A stretch of DNA of 64,000 bases, taken from NCBI GenBank assembly GCA_030998225.1, contig JAPYXD010000704.1, positions 12,648,001-12,712,000 on the forward strand, written 5' to 3'. The notes below the pieces were generated by a model. It saw only the letters and a list, made by a program, of their open reading frames with translations, searched no databases and had not been told where the DNA came from. The DNA comes from Diplolepis rosae (taxonomy: Eukaryota > Arthropoda > Insecta > Hymenoptera > Diplolepididae). The translations under genes were made by a program, and so were the position numbers. Position 1 is the first letter of the stretch, and every line of letters begins with the position of its first letter. Positions 11,286 to 22,610 of the stretch are shown piece after piece.

Positions 11286-11526
11286 AGTGCGGAAAAAGGC
11301 GTATTTTAACGCAAGAGCGAGTCGCATGTTAAAATACTTTCCGCACATGATACGAGCGATATTTTTTATTTGATGTATGCCGAAAGTTAGCCGAGTGGGT
11401 GTCATTTTACGTGCGAAAAGTTGATTTCCCGCTTACTTGAAATTTTACCGCACTAGTGCGGAAAAATCAATTTTCTGCATGCAATACGACACCGAAAAGG
11501 CTAACTTTCGGCGTACGGCGGACAAA
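11286..11526. mobile_element. Family E element, copy 2
   Basis: Holds the conserved long hairpin (11287-11346: GTGCGGAAA with TTTCCGCAC, GTATTTTAAC with GTTAAAATAC, loop including AAGAGCGAGTCGC). Next comes an inverted pair, GCCGAAAGTTAGCC near 11380 and GGCTAACTTTCGGC near 11500, enclosing GTGCGGAAAAATCAATTTTC. Ends GTACGGCGGACAAAA. Module order differs from E1, so the family is modular or rearranged. Confidence 0.65.
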
Positions 11527-11854
11527 AATATTATTTCGATCGTTGAGATTCGCCCTCGGTCTTGTCTTCTTTGAAGACATTCAAGTTTATTCCTCATGAT
11601 TTAAAAGTATAACTCAAGTATATTTTGAAATATTGTAGTTTTGAATCCAATTTTCTTAAAGTTACTTCGACTTTGAGAAAAATATTCTCATCATGAGACT
11701 GGCGCTTGATATTAAAGGGTAAAAAGAAAGAATTGGAACTCTCACTTTGTAGCAAATATTAGATCGAATATCGAAAATTTTTGTTCTTTTTTAGAAAATT
11801 ATGTAACACAAGAAAAAAAAAGAAAGATTATATTTTTTTACCCCAAAAGGTTCT

Positions 11855-12035
11855 ACAAAAATTATTCTCAGGATCTTTCCACTATCTTTTATTGTTTTCA
11901 AATAAATTTAAATTCTGCATTTCTAAAATTAATAAATAGTATTCTTTGAAATTGAAATGGAAACTATGTATTTTATCAAAAAATAATCCAAATCAAATTA
12001 ATAAATCTCTTTGAAGCAAATAATATTTTCCGTAT
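11855..12035 (+). repeat. Dispersed repeat G, copy 2
   Basis: Same orientation as 1470-1637; shared ATTATTCTCAGG start and GAAATGGAAACTATGT. Again next to an E element. Confidence 0.6.
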
Positions 12036-12107
12036 ATTTACATCGTTTTAAAATACTATAAATTTGATAATTTTGGTTTAATCGAAAAATGTCATATGGA
12101 CAATTTG

Positions 12108-12667
12108 TTAAGGGATACAACTAGTTTGAAAATTTCAAAATTTCGATTTTTTTTACATTTTTTAACGACCCAGCAGGCGCTTTTCGAAGAAGAGGAAGGT
12201 GAATTGTATGGGCCTGGAATTTGTTTTTCCATACAATGACCCTCCAGTTTTATGATTGGATGACAAATATAATTTTGCCACAACAAAAACCATCAGATTT
12301 TTGAGCAAAATTTTAATTTTTTTTTCAAAACTCCGCCATTTTGTTTCATTTTAATTTTTTTTACAATCGAGGGTCATTGTATAGGAAATATATTCCAGTT
12401 TAATTAAATTTTTGGTTTTTTTATTTCAGGCACTGTGAAGGCAACAATCACTGCAGCAGTGGCGGAACTTTTTTTTTTCGAAGACTCAGGAGATGGTGGA
12501 TAACTTGCTGAAAATCGAATATTTTCATTTGAAAACATTACTGTGTATTCATTATTTATGCACAAATATATCTGCAAAATTTTAAAACATTCAATGCAAT
12601 AATTTAATTTTTATAATTCACAAAAATCACCTGTTTTTAAGGCGGTCAAACTAGTTGTGCCCCTTAA
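12108..12667 (+). mobile_element. Family B TTAA element, copy B1 (560 bp)
   Basis: Bounded by TTAA at 12108-12111 and 12664-12667. Terminal inverted repeat TTAAGGGGCACAACTAGTTT (left copy has GGGATACAAC). Not a full palindrome. Internally an inverted pair CATACAATGACCCTC/GAGGGTCATTGTATAG, then a polypyrimidine-AG stretch (TTTTTTATTTCAG) before GCACTGTGAAGGC. Other copies at 33790-34212 and 41555-42276. No transposase seen. Confidence 0.85.
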
Positions 12668-12775
12668 ACTTTTTTGAGCAAAAAATTTTGCAATTTGTCG
12701 CTTTTCTTGTATTTTCAGACATCACTGTACCTATTCATGTTAGAATAGGTGAACACTTTTTTAAAAATAGATGAC

Positions 12776-13764
12776 CAAAATTTGTTATAAAATTAATAAA
12801 TTTTCATCAAAATTAATGAATCTACAACAAAATTTATGAATTTTTAACGAAAATAATACATTTCAAACATAATTGATAAATTTTGAACACATAATTAAAA
12901 AAATTTTATTGAGTGATTGATTTGAGACCATTTGAGAAAAATTCGACATTTTCTCGTAACATGGTCTGATAACATCATAGATCGCAATTTGATTTTTGAA
13001 CTCATCTTACCGTGTTTCGAAGAAATTTCGAATTTTTCTGGAATCATCTTATATCAATCACTACTTTCATTGAAATTTTAGAAATATGATAGAACTTATA
13101 TTATTCTCAAAAAAATAATTGAATTTCTAACAAAATTATATAATTTCCAAAAAACTAATAGAACCTACATCAACTCAATGACTTTTCAAAAGAATTAACA
13201 AAGTTTCATGAAAATAAATGAATTTTCCACGAAACTTTATAATTACCCGAAAAATTGACGAATTTATAAAAAATGAATTTCCAACATAAACAATTAATTT
13301 TCAACAAAAATCATGAATTTGCAATAAAATTATCGAACTTTCATCATAGTGAATGGAAATTTATGAATTTCCAACAAAAGTATGGAATCTTCATCAAAAT
13401 TATGAATTTTCAACATAAATAATGAATAAATAATTATAGCATTAAGTATATTATTAATGATATTGAATAAAATGGCCTTTCAACTTTTTTACCAGAAAGG
13501 CAATTTTATTCAATATCATTAATAATTAATGAATGATTTATCAATTTTGCTGAAATTTCATTAAAGTTGCTAAGTTTTTTGTCTGTAAAAATTGTGTTAT
13601 GTAAATATTTTCTTTCTTTTAGTAACTTGATAAAGCTCTGTTATTATTAGTATTTGTTGAAAATTGGATAATTTTGTTGAAAATTCATTAATATTATTGC
13701 AAATTATAAAATTTCGTTGAGAATTCATTGAATTTGTTGAAAGTTGATAAACAAAATTTTCGTG
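12776..13764. repeat. Inverted minisatellite around a hairpin centre
   Basis: About 12780-13440 repeats a loose ~20-24-bp unit of the type AAAATTATGAATTTCCAACA. The complement (GTTGAAAATTCATTAATATT, GTTGAGAATTCATTGAATTT) fills about 13640-13760. At the centre 13448-13530, ATTAATGATATTGAATAAAA and its complement form a ~28-bp stem. So the array is a degenerate foldback. Confidence 0.6.
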
Positions 13765-14370
13765 GATGAAAACTACCTTAAATTTCAATACTAAAATGTT
13801 AACAAGAAGTTTTTATCTCAGGATGTATAGTTGTATAGGAAAGCTAAGCAGTAATTTATGGACTCTAACTAACTGAATGTGCACAACTTGAAACCTTAGA
13901 TTTATCACTTTATGTTATATATACGTAGTTTCGATGTTCTGCTATACTTTAGATTAGGAATTTTGCTATTCTGATCATTTTGCACTCTACTTCTCTAGTA
14001 TGTGCAAATATATATCTTTTGACTTCATGAAAGGAAACATTTACTTAATTGTCTCTATCCCACAGATCCTTTTCTATCTCTCTCTATCTCTCTTCTCCAA
14101 ACTCTCCTATCCCGGATATTCTCCCTTTCCCTGATGTTCGAAGTAGACAATAATTCATTACCTCATCCAAATATCTTCAACTACTGCTTACATTTAGTCC
14201 CAATGTAATTGGAACACATATTAATTAAAACTAACCATTAATCAAATTGAATACATTAGACAGATTTGCTTGTCAATCAAGGAAAATTAAATTTTCAAAT
14301 TCAGGAATTTTCTAACTAATTATTTCTCTTGTACTATTGGAATAAATATGTATGCACTGCTGATATTTTA
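13765..14370. other. AT-rich DNA, no gene seen
   Basis: Contains a pyrimidine-rich TCTCTCTATCTC patch near 14070-14095. No repeat partner or coding sequence found. Confidence 0.4.
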
Positions 14371-14372
14371 TA

Positions 14373-14595
14373 CACGAAGGAAAATAGGTTATGAAACTTT
14401 ACTCAACTTTTATGCAAAGTTGGGACATATGGACAAGTTAGAGATTATTTAGTATTATTGTAATAATTTGTGACATGTAAATGTTTCGAAATATACATTG
14501 GCAAATTATTACAATAATATTAAATCTCCAACTTGTTAATATGTCCAAACTTCGCTCAAAATTGAGTAGAGTTACTCGAACTATTTTTCCTCGTG
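14373..14595. mobile_element. Family S short inverted-repeat element, copy 1
   Basis: CACGAAGGAAAATAGG to CTATTTTTCCTCGTG, flanked by TA on both sides (14371-14372, 14596-14597). Arms share AAACTTTACTCAACTTTT and TATTACAATAATATTAAAT. Second copy at 44697-44944. The termini resemble those of element R (43409). Non-coding; the frame 14481-14726 is arm sequence. Confidence 0.75.
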
Positions 14596-14744
14596 TAAAA
14601 AAAACAAATAATAAAATAATTTCTATTATAAATAATACACTGAAGAAAAAAAGTGGTAAGCTTAACCAGTTGAATAGTTGGCTAGAAGAATTACTAGTCT
14701 TTTGTTTAAATTATGCAAACATTTAGTCAATTTTATCAATTTTT

Positions 14745-15846
14745 ACATTCTCATCATGGATGAGAAGGTATTGGTTTTATGTGAAAAATGACTTTCGAAA
14801 TTTTCATCAAATCTTTACGTTTTGAGACCCCCTGAGTCCGAAAAAAGGGTTTTTACGAAAGTGTCTGTCTGTCTGTCTGTCTGTCTGTAGGTCGTGTGCG
14901 GCATAACTCTCGATAGAATTATCAGATTGAATTGAGCTTTGGTACATTTTATCGGAGCCGAAAAAGTAAGGACAAGTTCGTTAACCAGCCACATCCAATC
15001 AAAATTGAGGGGTTGAGCACTACTTTTGTGTTTTTGAAAATAATTTTTTGAAAAAATCAAAAATTTCAATACTGGTTTTAGATAGTGCTCATAATACTCT
15101 AAAAATTATCTCCATAACATTTTTTGATTAAATCAAAATTAGAAATGTTACAGCATATTCAAATTCGAAAAAAGTCAATATCAAAATTCCATTTTCCAGT
15201 TAAATTATACGAGATACGAAAAAACGTTATGATACAATATTATTGAATAAATAAAGACCTACAAATTTGAATTGTAACATTTTTTCATAAGATGCATATT
15301 TTTCTTTTTAATTAAAAAAAAAACTATTGAAAATCCAAAATTCAATTTTTTAACAATAATATGTAAAATAAGAAAAAAACGTAAGAATACAAATTTAATA
15401 GTTTCAAAAAGATCTACAAGTTTTGTCTCACACAGTTTCTGATAAAATATATATTTTTCGTTTCAATTCCAAAAAATACGATTAAAATTCAAAAATTCCA
15501 TTTTTTAGACAAAATATGTGAGATACAAAAAAAACTTTGAGATGAAAAATTGTTTGGCTAAATAAGGTCTACACATTCTTATCAAGAACTTTCTCGACAG
15601 GATGTATATTTTAATTTTTTGATTTTTAATATTGAAAAAATTCGATTTTTTTCACCCAAATATGTGAGATACGAACTAAGCGTTATTCTGCAAAATCGTT
15701 TCCTTAAATAAAGCGTACGATTGTTTTTCCTTTTTGAGATATTTGGAAGAAAAATAAATTTATCAATAATCATGTAATTTATTAAAAAGTTACAAAAATG
15801 CATACAGAAAATCGAGCGCGAAGCGCGAGTGTCATGATGAGAATGT
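14745..15846 (-). mobile_element. Family N element, copy 1, with internal 153-bp tandem units
   Basis: Bounded by a perfect 14-bp inverted repeat ACATTCTCATCATG (14745) and CATGATGAGAATGT (ends 15846). Carries a GTCT microsatellite (14861-14886) next to a conserved block (GTACATTTTATCGGAGCC). Then come about four units of ~150 bp marked by GAGATACGAAAAAACGTTA-like words at 15207, 15360, 15513 and 15660, and by CTACAA/CTACACA at 15256, 15411 and 15566. Pieces recur at 27401-27517, 29110-29232 and 50290-50468. Minus-strand frames have a TDRQT run from the microsatellite. Superfamily unknown. Confidence 0.65.
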
Positions 15847-16157
15847 GTTCCTTAAGGCCGATAGAGCCTTAAGTAAATTGAATTTCCTGTTTCACTTAAA
15901 CTGAAAAAGAAACTTAGTGAATTTGAGAAAATGACTAATTTACATCATCTTTAATATCATTAAATTGTTTTGAGCTTCAGTATTAAATTATAAGAAATAA
16001 ACTTAAACGTATGCAAAGAGCACAAGACTGAGCGCGAAGCGCAAGGTCCAGAAAGAACGGAGCGCGAAGCGCGACGATCGAATCGTGCGCCCTAGGCGCG
16101 CTCAAACTTGCGAGCGAAGCGAGCTGCGCGCAATGAGAATGTGCCCGCGGAGCGGGC
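15816..16157 (+). repeat. Cluster of GC-rich mini-hairpins with triloops
   Basis: In an otherwise A/T-rich region: GCGCGAAGCGC at 15816, 16032 and 16062 (4-bp stem, GAA loop); GCGAAGC at 16114; GCGCCCTAGGCGC at 16087; GCCCGCGGAGCGGGC at 16143 (6-bp stem, GGA loop). The short form GCGAAGC is a known, unusually stable DNA mini-hairpin (GNA triloop). The first lies at the end of N1, and a decayed form (CGCGTTTCACGC) lies in the N fragment at 29110. Confidence 0.75.
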
Positions 16158-16440
16158 AGATTTTTTTAATTGATTTTACTAGAATTTAACTAGTAACACG
16201 TTTTTTTTTCCAGTGTACCTTTAATCTTTTAAAAAATGGGAACTTTAAACATTCTCTTATTTAAGGGGATCTGTCACCTTTAATTGGTATATTTTTCAAT
16301 TTTTTTTTTACATTTTCCAAAAATTTCAGGGCAATCTGTTTTTTTTTTCCTTGGACAAATAAATAAAATTAAAAGTTACTACGATTTACGAATAACTCGT
16401 TTTTAGTAAAAATTAGCTTTTTACACAAAATAGTTTCTAA

Positions 16441-16645
16441 ATATATCTAATTTAAAGAATTTGAAATCTTTCTGTGGAGAAAAAGACGCTTTCGACTGCG
16501 CTGGGATTCGAGCCCAGGTCTTTCGATTGCCGGTCGACTGCTCTAACCACTGAGCTACACAATCGTCTGACATCTTCTCCACAGAAAGATCTCTTTATAT
16601 CGCCTAGAGGCTCAGCCTTGCGGCTATTTAAACTCAACTAATTAA
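16441..16645 (-). mobile_element. tRNA-headed SINE, copy 1
   Basis: Minus strand shows an A-box-like TAGCTCAGTGGTTAGAGC and a B-box GGGCTCGAATCCC, an anticodon-arm-like TCGACCGGCAATCGA, then a tail AAAGATTTCAAATTCTTTAA. The head starts with AATTAATTAGTTGAGTTT, and ATCTTTCTGTGGAGAAGATG precedes the tRNA part. Pol III transcription by SINE analogy; anticodon position reads GGC. Not a functional tRNA gene: the flanks belong to the SINE and position 33 is not T. Other copies at 50469, 50567 and 61070. Confidence 0.8.
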
Positions 16646-16891
16646 TTGGAAATAATATCTAATGAATTAAACACAGGCCTTTAAAATTTTTACCATTTAT
16701 TCTTTGTTATATTATCAATATTTTTGGGTATGGAAAACACTATAGCTAAAAAAATAACTACAATTTTTTTTTTATTCTGGGATATTTTTATTTATTTATT
16801 TTATGTCTAACTTTTTTCCATTCATGTTACCTTATTTTCCATACCAAGCAATGTTTAGTACCTTTATTTAAAAAGGTTTCGGTTTTTGTAG

Positions 16892-18040
16892 GTATGTTAA
16901 GTTGACGTAACCACATCGCCCAATCTAGCCCCCACCTATATCAGAATTAAAGGCTCATTTAAGGCTAATTTAATGCCATATTGCTAAATTTAATGCTCTT
17001 TTATTTTTTTAAAAAACAATGGGTTCCGCTGGCTTAACGTTAAGTTGACGTAACCACACGTTAAAATAACATTTAAACAAGTTAAGGCCTATACCAGAAT
17101 TGAAGGCTCATTTAGGGCTCTCGAAATACCCCATTGCTGAATTTAATGCTCCATTATTTTTTAAATAAACAATGGGTTCCGCTGGCTCATTTAGGGCTCT
17201 CGAAATACCCCATTGCTGAATTTAATGCTCCATTATTTTTTTAAAAAACAAAGGGTTCCGCTGGCTTAACGTTAAGTTGACGTAACCACACGTTAAAATA
17301 ACATTTAAACAAGTTAAGGCCTATACCAGAATTGAAGGCTCATTTAGGGCTCTCGAAATACCCCATTGCTGAATTTAATGCTCCATTATTTTTTAAATAA
17401 ACAATGGGTTCCGCTGGCTCATTTAGGGCTCTCGAAATACCCCATTGCTGAATTTAATGCTCCATTATTTTTTAAAAAAACAATGGGTTCCGCTGGCTTA
17501 ACGTTAAGTTAACGTAACCACACGTTAAAATAACATTTAAACAAGATAAGGCCTATACCAGAATTGAAGGCTCATTTAGGGCTCTCGAGATACCTCATTG
17601 CTGAATTTAATGCTCCATTATTTTAAAAAAAAACAATGGGTTCCGCTAGCTTAACGTTAAGTTGACGTTACCACACGTTAAAATAACATTTAAACAAGTT
17701 AAGGCCTATACCAGAATTGAAGGCTCATTTAGGGCTCTCGAAATACCCCATTGCTGAATTTAATGCTCCATTATTTTTTTAAAAAACAATGGGTTCCGCT
17801 AGCTTAACGTTAAGTTGACGTAACCACACGTTAAAATAACATTTAAACAAGTTAAGGCCTATACCAGAATTGAAGGCTCATTTAGGGCTCTCGAAATACC
17901 CCATTGCTCAATTTAATGTTCCATTGTTTTAAAAAAGCAATGGGTTCCGCTGGCTTAACGTTAAGTTGACGTAACCACACGTTAAAACAGCAGTTAAACA
18001 AGTAATCACCTTTAACAGAATTTAAGGCTCATTTAGGGCT
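16892..18040 (+). repeat. Satellite array, left arm of C1 (153-bp unit)
   Basis: Six CTTAACGTTAAG marks at about 17035, 17265, 17496, 17649, 17801 and 17955 give steps of 230, 231, 153, 152 and 154. The unit holds GTTGACGTAACCACACGTTA, CCTATACCAGAATTGAAGG, CATTTAGGGCTCTCGAAATA and AACAATGGGTTCCGCT. The 230-bp steps are one unit plus a 77-bp partial unit. The outermost unit (from 16892) is diverged. Confidence 0.9.
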
Positions 18041-18059
18041 CTTTGAATATCCCATCCAA

Positions 18060-19440
18060 ATTTTCAATTTTATTTGTTTCAACAACATATGTTAAAAACG
18101 GGTCCTTGAAAATTTGACTGTTTAAATCGATTTTGTGAAGACGGTCATATATGTTCCGTATATCTCATGTTTTATTTTCTAATATTGTTTGTAATAAAAG
18201 TATCAACAATATGCTCTCAAAAAACTAGATAATTATATATATGTTATATATGGTTATACAAATAATGCTTTTACGGAGGTCCGATCAGCTGGCACATCCA
18301 CTAAGTAATATCACTATTTACTTTATGCTAAATTTTTGGGCTAATTACGGGCTAATTTTGGGCGGTAATGCCGATTTTTGGGCTTTTGTATTTTTATCAA
18401 AAAACCAAATTTTAGGTGGCAAGATGCTGACTGCCCGATCAGCTAGCACCTCCAGTACATAAAAACCTTAAAGTTTAAAAAACTGACTATACCCGAATTT
18501 CGGTCTATTTTCGGGCTCTTGAAATACACCAAAATCAATTTCTAAAAAACAACCCCTATCACTTACAAGCAACCCTTAATTTAAAAAAATACTTTTTCGG
18601 TGGTATAAACTAGCCTAAAATTACGGGCTGTTTTCAGGCTTTTCAGATACACAAGAATCATTTATGAAAAAACAACCCCTATCATCGAAAGTTAAGTTAA
18701 GGGTTGGAGCCCAAAAATCGATATGGACATTTTTGAGTAGCCCGAAAATCAGAAAGTATTCCTAGACCATAAAATTCCCAAAAAGATGATTTTTAGTCAA
18801 AGTCGTGTCACCATGGCCATGCAGGAGTGCATTTTGATGTTAAGGGTTGAAGCCCAAAAATCGATATAGACCTTTCTAAAGAGCACGAAAATAGCCCAGT
18901 ATTCTCGAATAGTTTTTTTTGTTCAAAATGATTTTTCGAAATTGATTTTGGGGTATTTCAAGAGCCCGAAAATAGCCCGAAATTCGGGTATAGTCAGTTT
19001 TTCAAATTTTAAGATTTTTATGGGTAGGTATACATTGTACCATAGTTTTAGTTGCCCAAAGTTTCAATTGCCCATAAAATCACCAGAAGTCCCTATATTT
19101 GAAAAGCAATGTTTGACGATGATTATGAAAGGAATGCGTTGGCAAAAATTGCAAGTATATATCAAATATAGGCGGTAGAGAGCGCTTTAGGGAAATGTAC
19201 AGGAATCCTGCATCTTGCAATCCTCGCAGTTTTTGCCAACACATTCCTTTCATAATCTTCGTCTAACACTGCTTTTCAAATATAGTGACGTCTGGTGATT
19301 TTATGGGCAATTGAAACTTTGGGCAACTAAAACTATGGTACAATGTATACATACCGTTTTTATGTACTGGAGGTGCCAGCTGATCGGACCTCCCTAAAAG
19401 CATTATTTGTATAACCATATATAACATATATATAAATATG
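18060..19440. repeat. Central spacer of C1, itself an inverted repeat
   Basis: ATGTTATATATGGTTATACA and the following AATAATGCTTTTACGGAGG at 18240 are mirrored at 19380-19430, as is GATCAGCTGGCAC. Words such as CCCGAATTTCGG, GGGCTCTTGAAATAC and GTTAAGGGTTGGAGCCC are mirrored nearer the middle. It reads as diverged satellite units plus unique sequence. No gene; the frames at 18241-18462 and 18942-19178 are arm sequence. Confidence 0.7.
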
Positions 19441-21675
19441 CTTCTAGTTGTTTATCCAAAGAGCCCTAAATGAGCATGAAATTCTGTTAAAGGTGATTAC
19501 TTGTTTAACTGTTATTTAAACCTGTGGTTACGTCAACTTAACGTTAAGCCAGCGGAACCCATTGTTTTTTTTTAAAACAATGGAACATTAAATTGAGCAA
19601 TGGGGTATTTCGAGAGCCCTAAATGAGCCTTCAATTCTGGTATAGGCCTTAACTTGTTTAAATGTTATTTTAACGTGTGGTTACGTCAACTTAACGTTAA
19701 GCTAGCGGAACCCATTGTTTTTTAAAAAAATAATGGAGCATTAAATTCAGCAATGGGGTATTTCGAGAGCCCTAAATGAGCCTTCAATTCTGGTATAGGC
19801 CTTAACTTGTTTAAATGTTATTTTAACGTGTGGTAACGTCAACTTAACGTTAAGCTAGCGGAACCCATTGTTTTTTTTTAAAATAATGGAGCATTAAATT
19901 CAGCAATGAGGTATCTCGAGAGCCCTAAATGAGCCTTCAATTCTGGTATAGGCCTTATCTTGTTTAAATGTTATTTTAACGTGTGGTTACGTTAACTTAA
20001 CGTTAAGCCAGCGGAACCCATTGTTTTTTTAAAAAATAATGGAGCATTAAATTCAGCAATGGGGTATTTCGAGAGCCCTAAATGAGCCCTAAATTCTGCC
20101 ATAGGTGATAACTTGATACTTTGCTATTTTTCGTAAAAGCATACTTTGTATAACCATAGATATTGAAGTATTTGTGTTTATTTCAGAGCATATTGTTAAT
20201 TGTTTTATTACAACAAAGAAGATAAAAAAAAAGACATAAAATATACGGAACATGTATGATTGTCTATACAAAATCGATCTAATAAACATTTAATTTTTCA
20301 AGGAGCTGTTTGTAACATTAGTTGTTTAAACAAATGTTTAAACAATCAAAATTAAAAATTTGTATGGTGTATTTCGAGAGCCCTAAATGAGCCTTAAATT
20401 CTGGTATAGGCGATAACTTGTTTAAATGTTATTTTAACGTGTGGTTACGTCAACTTAACGTTAAGCCAGCGGAACCCATTGTTTTTTTTTAAAATAATGG
20501 AGCATTAAATTGAGCAATGGGGTATTTCGAGAGCCCTAAATGAGCCTTCAATTCTGGTATAGGCCTTAACTTGTTTAAATGTTATTTTAACGTGTGGTTA
20601 CGTCAACTTAACGTTAAGCTAGCGGAACCCATTGTTTTTTAAAAAAATAATGGAGCATTAAATTCAGCAATGGGGTATTTCGAGAGCCCTAAATGAGCCT
20701 TCAATTCTGGTATAGGCCTTAACTTGTTTAAATGTTATTTTAACGTGTGGTAACGTCAACTTAACGTTAAGCTAGCGGAACCCATTGTTTTTTTTTAAAT
20801 AATGGAGCATTAAATTCAGCAATGAGGTATCTCGAGAGCCCTAAATGAGCCTTCAATTCTGGTATAGGCCTTATCTTGTTTAAATGTTATTTTAACGTGT
20901 GGTTACGTTAACTTAACGTTAAGCCAGCGGAACCCATTGTTTTTTTAAAAAATAATGGAGCATTAAATTCAGCAATGGGGTATTTCGAGAGCCCTAAATG
21001 AGCCCTAAATTCTGCCATAGGTGATAACTTGATACTTTGCTATTTTTCGTAAAAGCATACTTTGTATAACCATAGATATTGAAGTATTTGTGTTTATTTC
21101 AGAGCATATTGTTAATTGTTTTATTACAACAAAGAAGATAAAAAAAAAGACATAAAATATACGGAACATGTATGATTGTCTATACAAAATCGATCTAATA
21201 AACATTTAATTTTTCAAGGAGCTGTTTGTAACATTAGTTGTTTAAACAAATGTTTAAACAATCAAAATTAAAAATTTGTATGGTGTATTTCGAGAGCCCT
21301 AAATGAGCCTTAAATTCTGGTATAGGCGATAACTTGTTTAAATGTTATTTTAACGTGTGGTTACGTCAACTTAACGTTAAGCCAGCGGAACCCATTGTTT
21401 TTTTTTAAAATAATGGAGCATTAAATTGAGCAATGGGGTATTTCGAGAGCCCTAAATGAGCCTTCAATTCTGGTATAGGCCTTAACTTGTTTAAATGTTA
21501 TTTTAACGTGTGGTTACGTCAACTTAACGTTAAGCCAGCGGAACCCATTGTTTTTTTAAAAAATAAAAGAGCATTAAATTTAGCAATATGGCATTAAATT
21601 AGCCTTAAATGAGCCTTTAATTCTGATATAGGTGGGGACTCGATTGGGCGATGTGGTTACGTCAACTTAACAAAC
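19441..21675 (-). repeat. Satellite array, right arm of C1, inverted
   Basis: Same 153-bp unit as the left arm in reverse orientation, with CTTAACGTTAAG marks near 19537, 19688, 19842, 19995, 20453, 20607, 20759, 20911, 21369 and 21524. Two 458-bp gaps each hold a ~300-bp insert (20100-20370 and 21016-21286). The last unit (ending about 21675) matches the first diverged unit of the left arm, so the arms are true mirror images at the edges. Confidence 0.9.
20405..21320 (-). repeat. 916-bp higher-order tandem duplication
   Basis: 19489-20404 and 20405-21320 repeat at a constant offset of 916 bp, including the non-satellite insert. Two 66-codon minus-strand frames (20089-20289, 21005-21205) are identical in translation, so the duplication is recent. 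A third partial copy continues to about 21560. The frames are repeat content, not a gene. Confidence 0.9.
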
Positions 21676-21811
21676 CTGGTTTTTGTTTTAATTCCAGCAC
21701 CATTATTTATTTTAAAACTAAAATTTTTGAGGTTTTGGGCATTTTTTTGACATTTTTTGGCTTTAAATAACTTTGTTGTTTTTTAACCAATTGTCATGAT
21801 TATTTTTTTAT

Positions 21812-22486
21812 TTAAGGTAGTTATCGTGCCAAAAATCAGTCTCTGGAAAAAGAAGTTTTTCTATGATTTCAAGACTGGTAACTATATCATCAGCCGTGTC
21901 ATATGTAAGGAAAGACACTCTTTTTAATAAAAAAATTTAAAAATTAAGAAAAATAATATTTTAATAATGTTTTTTGTAATAGGATATTTCCTTATTATCG
22001 CTCTTTACCAATTTTTTAAAAATGATGCGATTTTAATAAATCACGGTTCATTTTTTTAGGAAAAAGATTCTCTACAACTTAACCGTTTCCAATTTTTGAA
22101 AGTGAATCAATTATTATCAAATTCAGCAATTTGTTTATAAAAATTTCGTTTTGGAAATTTTTGTTTAATGATTTCAACCATTGAAGAATTTATTTTCAAA
22201 AATTAGTAACGGTTAAGTTGTAGAGAATCTTTTTCCTAAAAAAATGAACCGTGATTTATTGAAATCGCATCATTTTTAAAAAAATTGGTAAAGAGCGATA
22301 ATAAGGAAATATTCTATTACAAAAAGCATTATTAAAATATTATTTTTCGTAATTTAAAAATTTTTTTTATTAAAAAGAGTGTCTTTCCTTACATATGACA
22401 CGGCTGATGATATAATTACCAGTCTTGAAATCATAGAAAAACTTTTTTTCCCAGAGACCTGATTTTTAGCACGACAACTACCTTAA
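21812..22486. mobile_element. Family A' TTAA palindrome, complete, inside C1
   Basis: TTAAGGTAGTTATCGTGCC to GGCACGA-type inverted end CACGACAACTACCTTAA, 675 bp, TTAA at 21812-21815 and 22483-22486. Arms nearly perfect around a centre near 22150. The middle third (TTCAGCAATTTGTTTATAAA and its surroundings) is shared with family A, while the outer parts (AATCAGTCTCTGGAAAA, CAGCCGTGTCATATG) are specific. Host C sequence resumes on both sides with inverted GGCATTTTTTTGACATTTTT. Confidence 0.9.
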
Positions 22487-22610
22487 TGCCAAAAAATGTC
22501 AAAAAAATGCCCAAAACCCAAAAATTTTAGGTTTAAAATAAATAATTTGTAGATATGTTAAAAAAATTAAAAAATTTTTATATATATTCATTTTGTATTT
22601 CCTTTTTATA

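Noticed and set aside
14815..15069. Minus-strand frame with a TDRQTDRQTD run as a protein gene
   Set aside because: The run is the translation of a GTCT microsatellite, and other copies of family N do not keep the frame as far as can be seen.
16497..16570. tRNA gene on the minus strand
   Set aside because: A and B boxes are present, but the unit continues into a tail shared with three other loci, position 33 is not T, and the acceptor ends do not pair well. It is a SINE head.
20089..21205. Two identical 66-codon frames as a duplicated gene
   Set aside because: Identity follows from the 916-bp DNA duplication, not from protein constraint.
16892..21675. CRISPR-like array
   Set aside because: The spacing is regular, but units repeat in full (no unique spacers) and the context is eukaryotic repeats.
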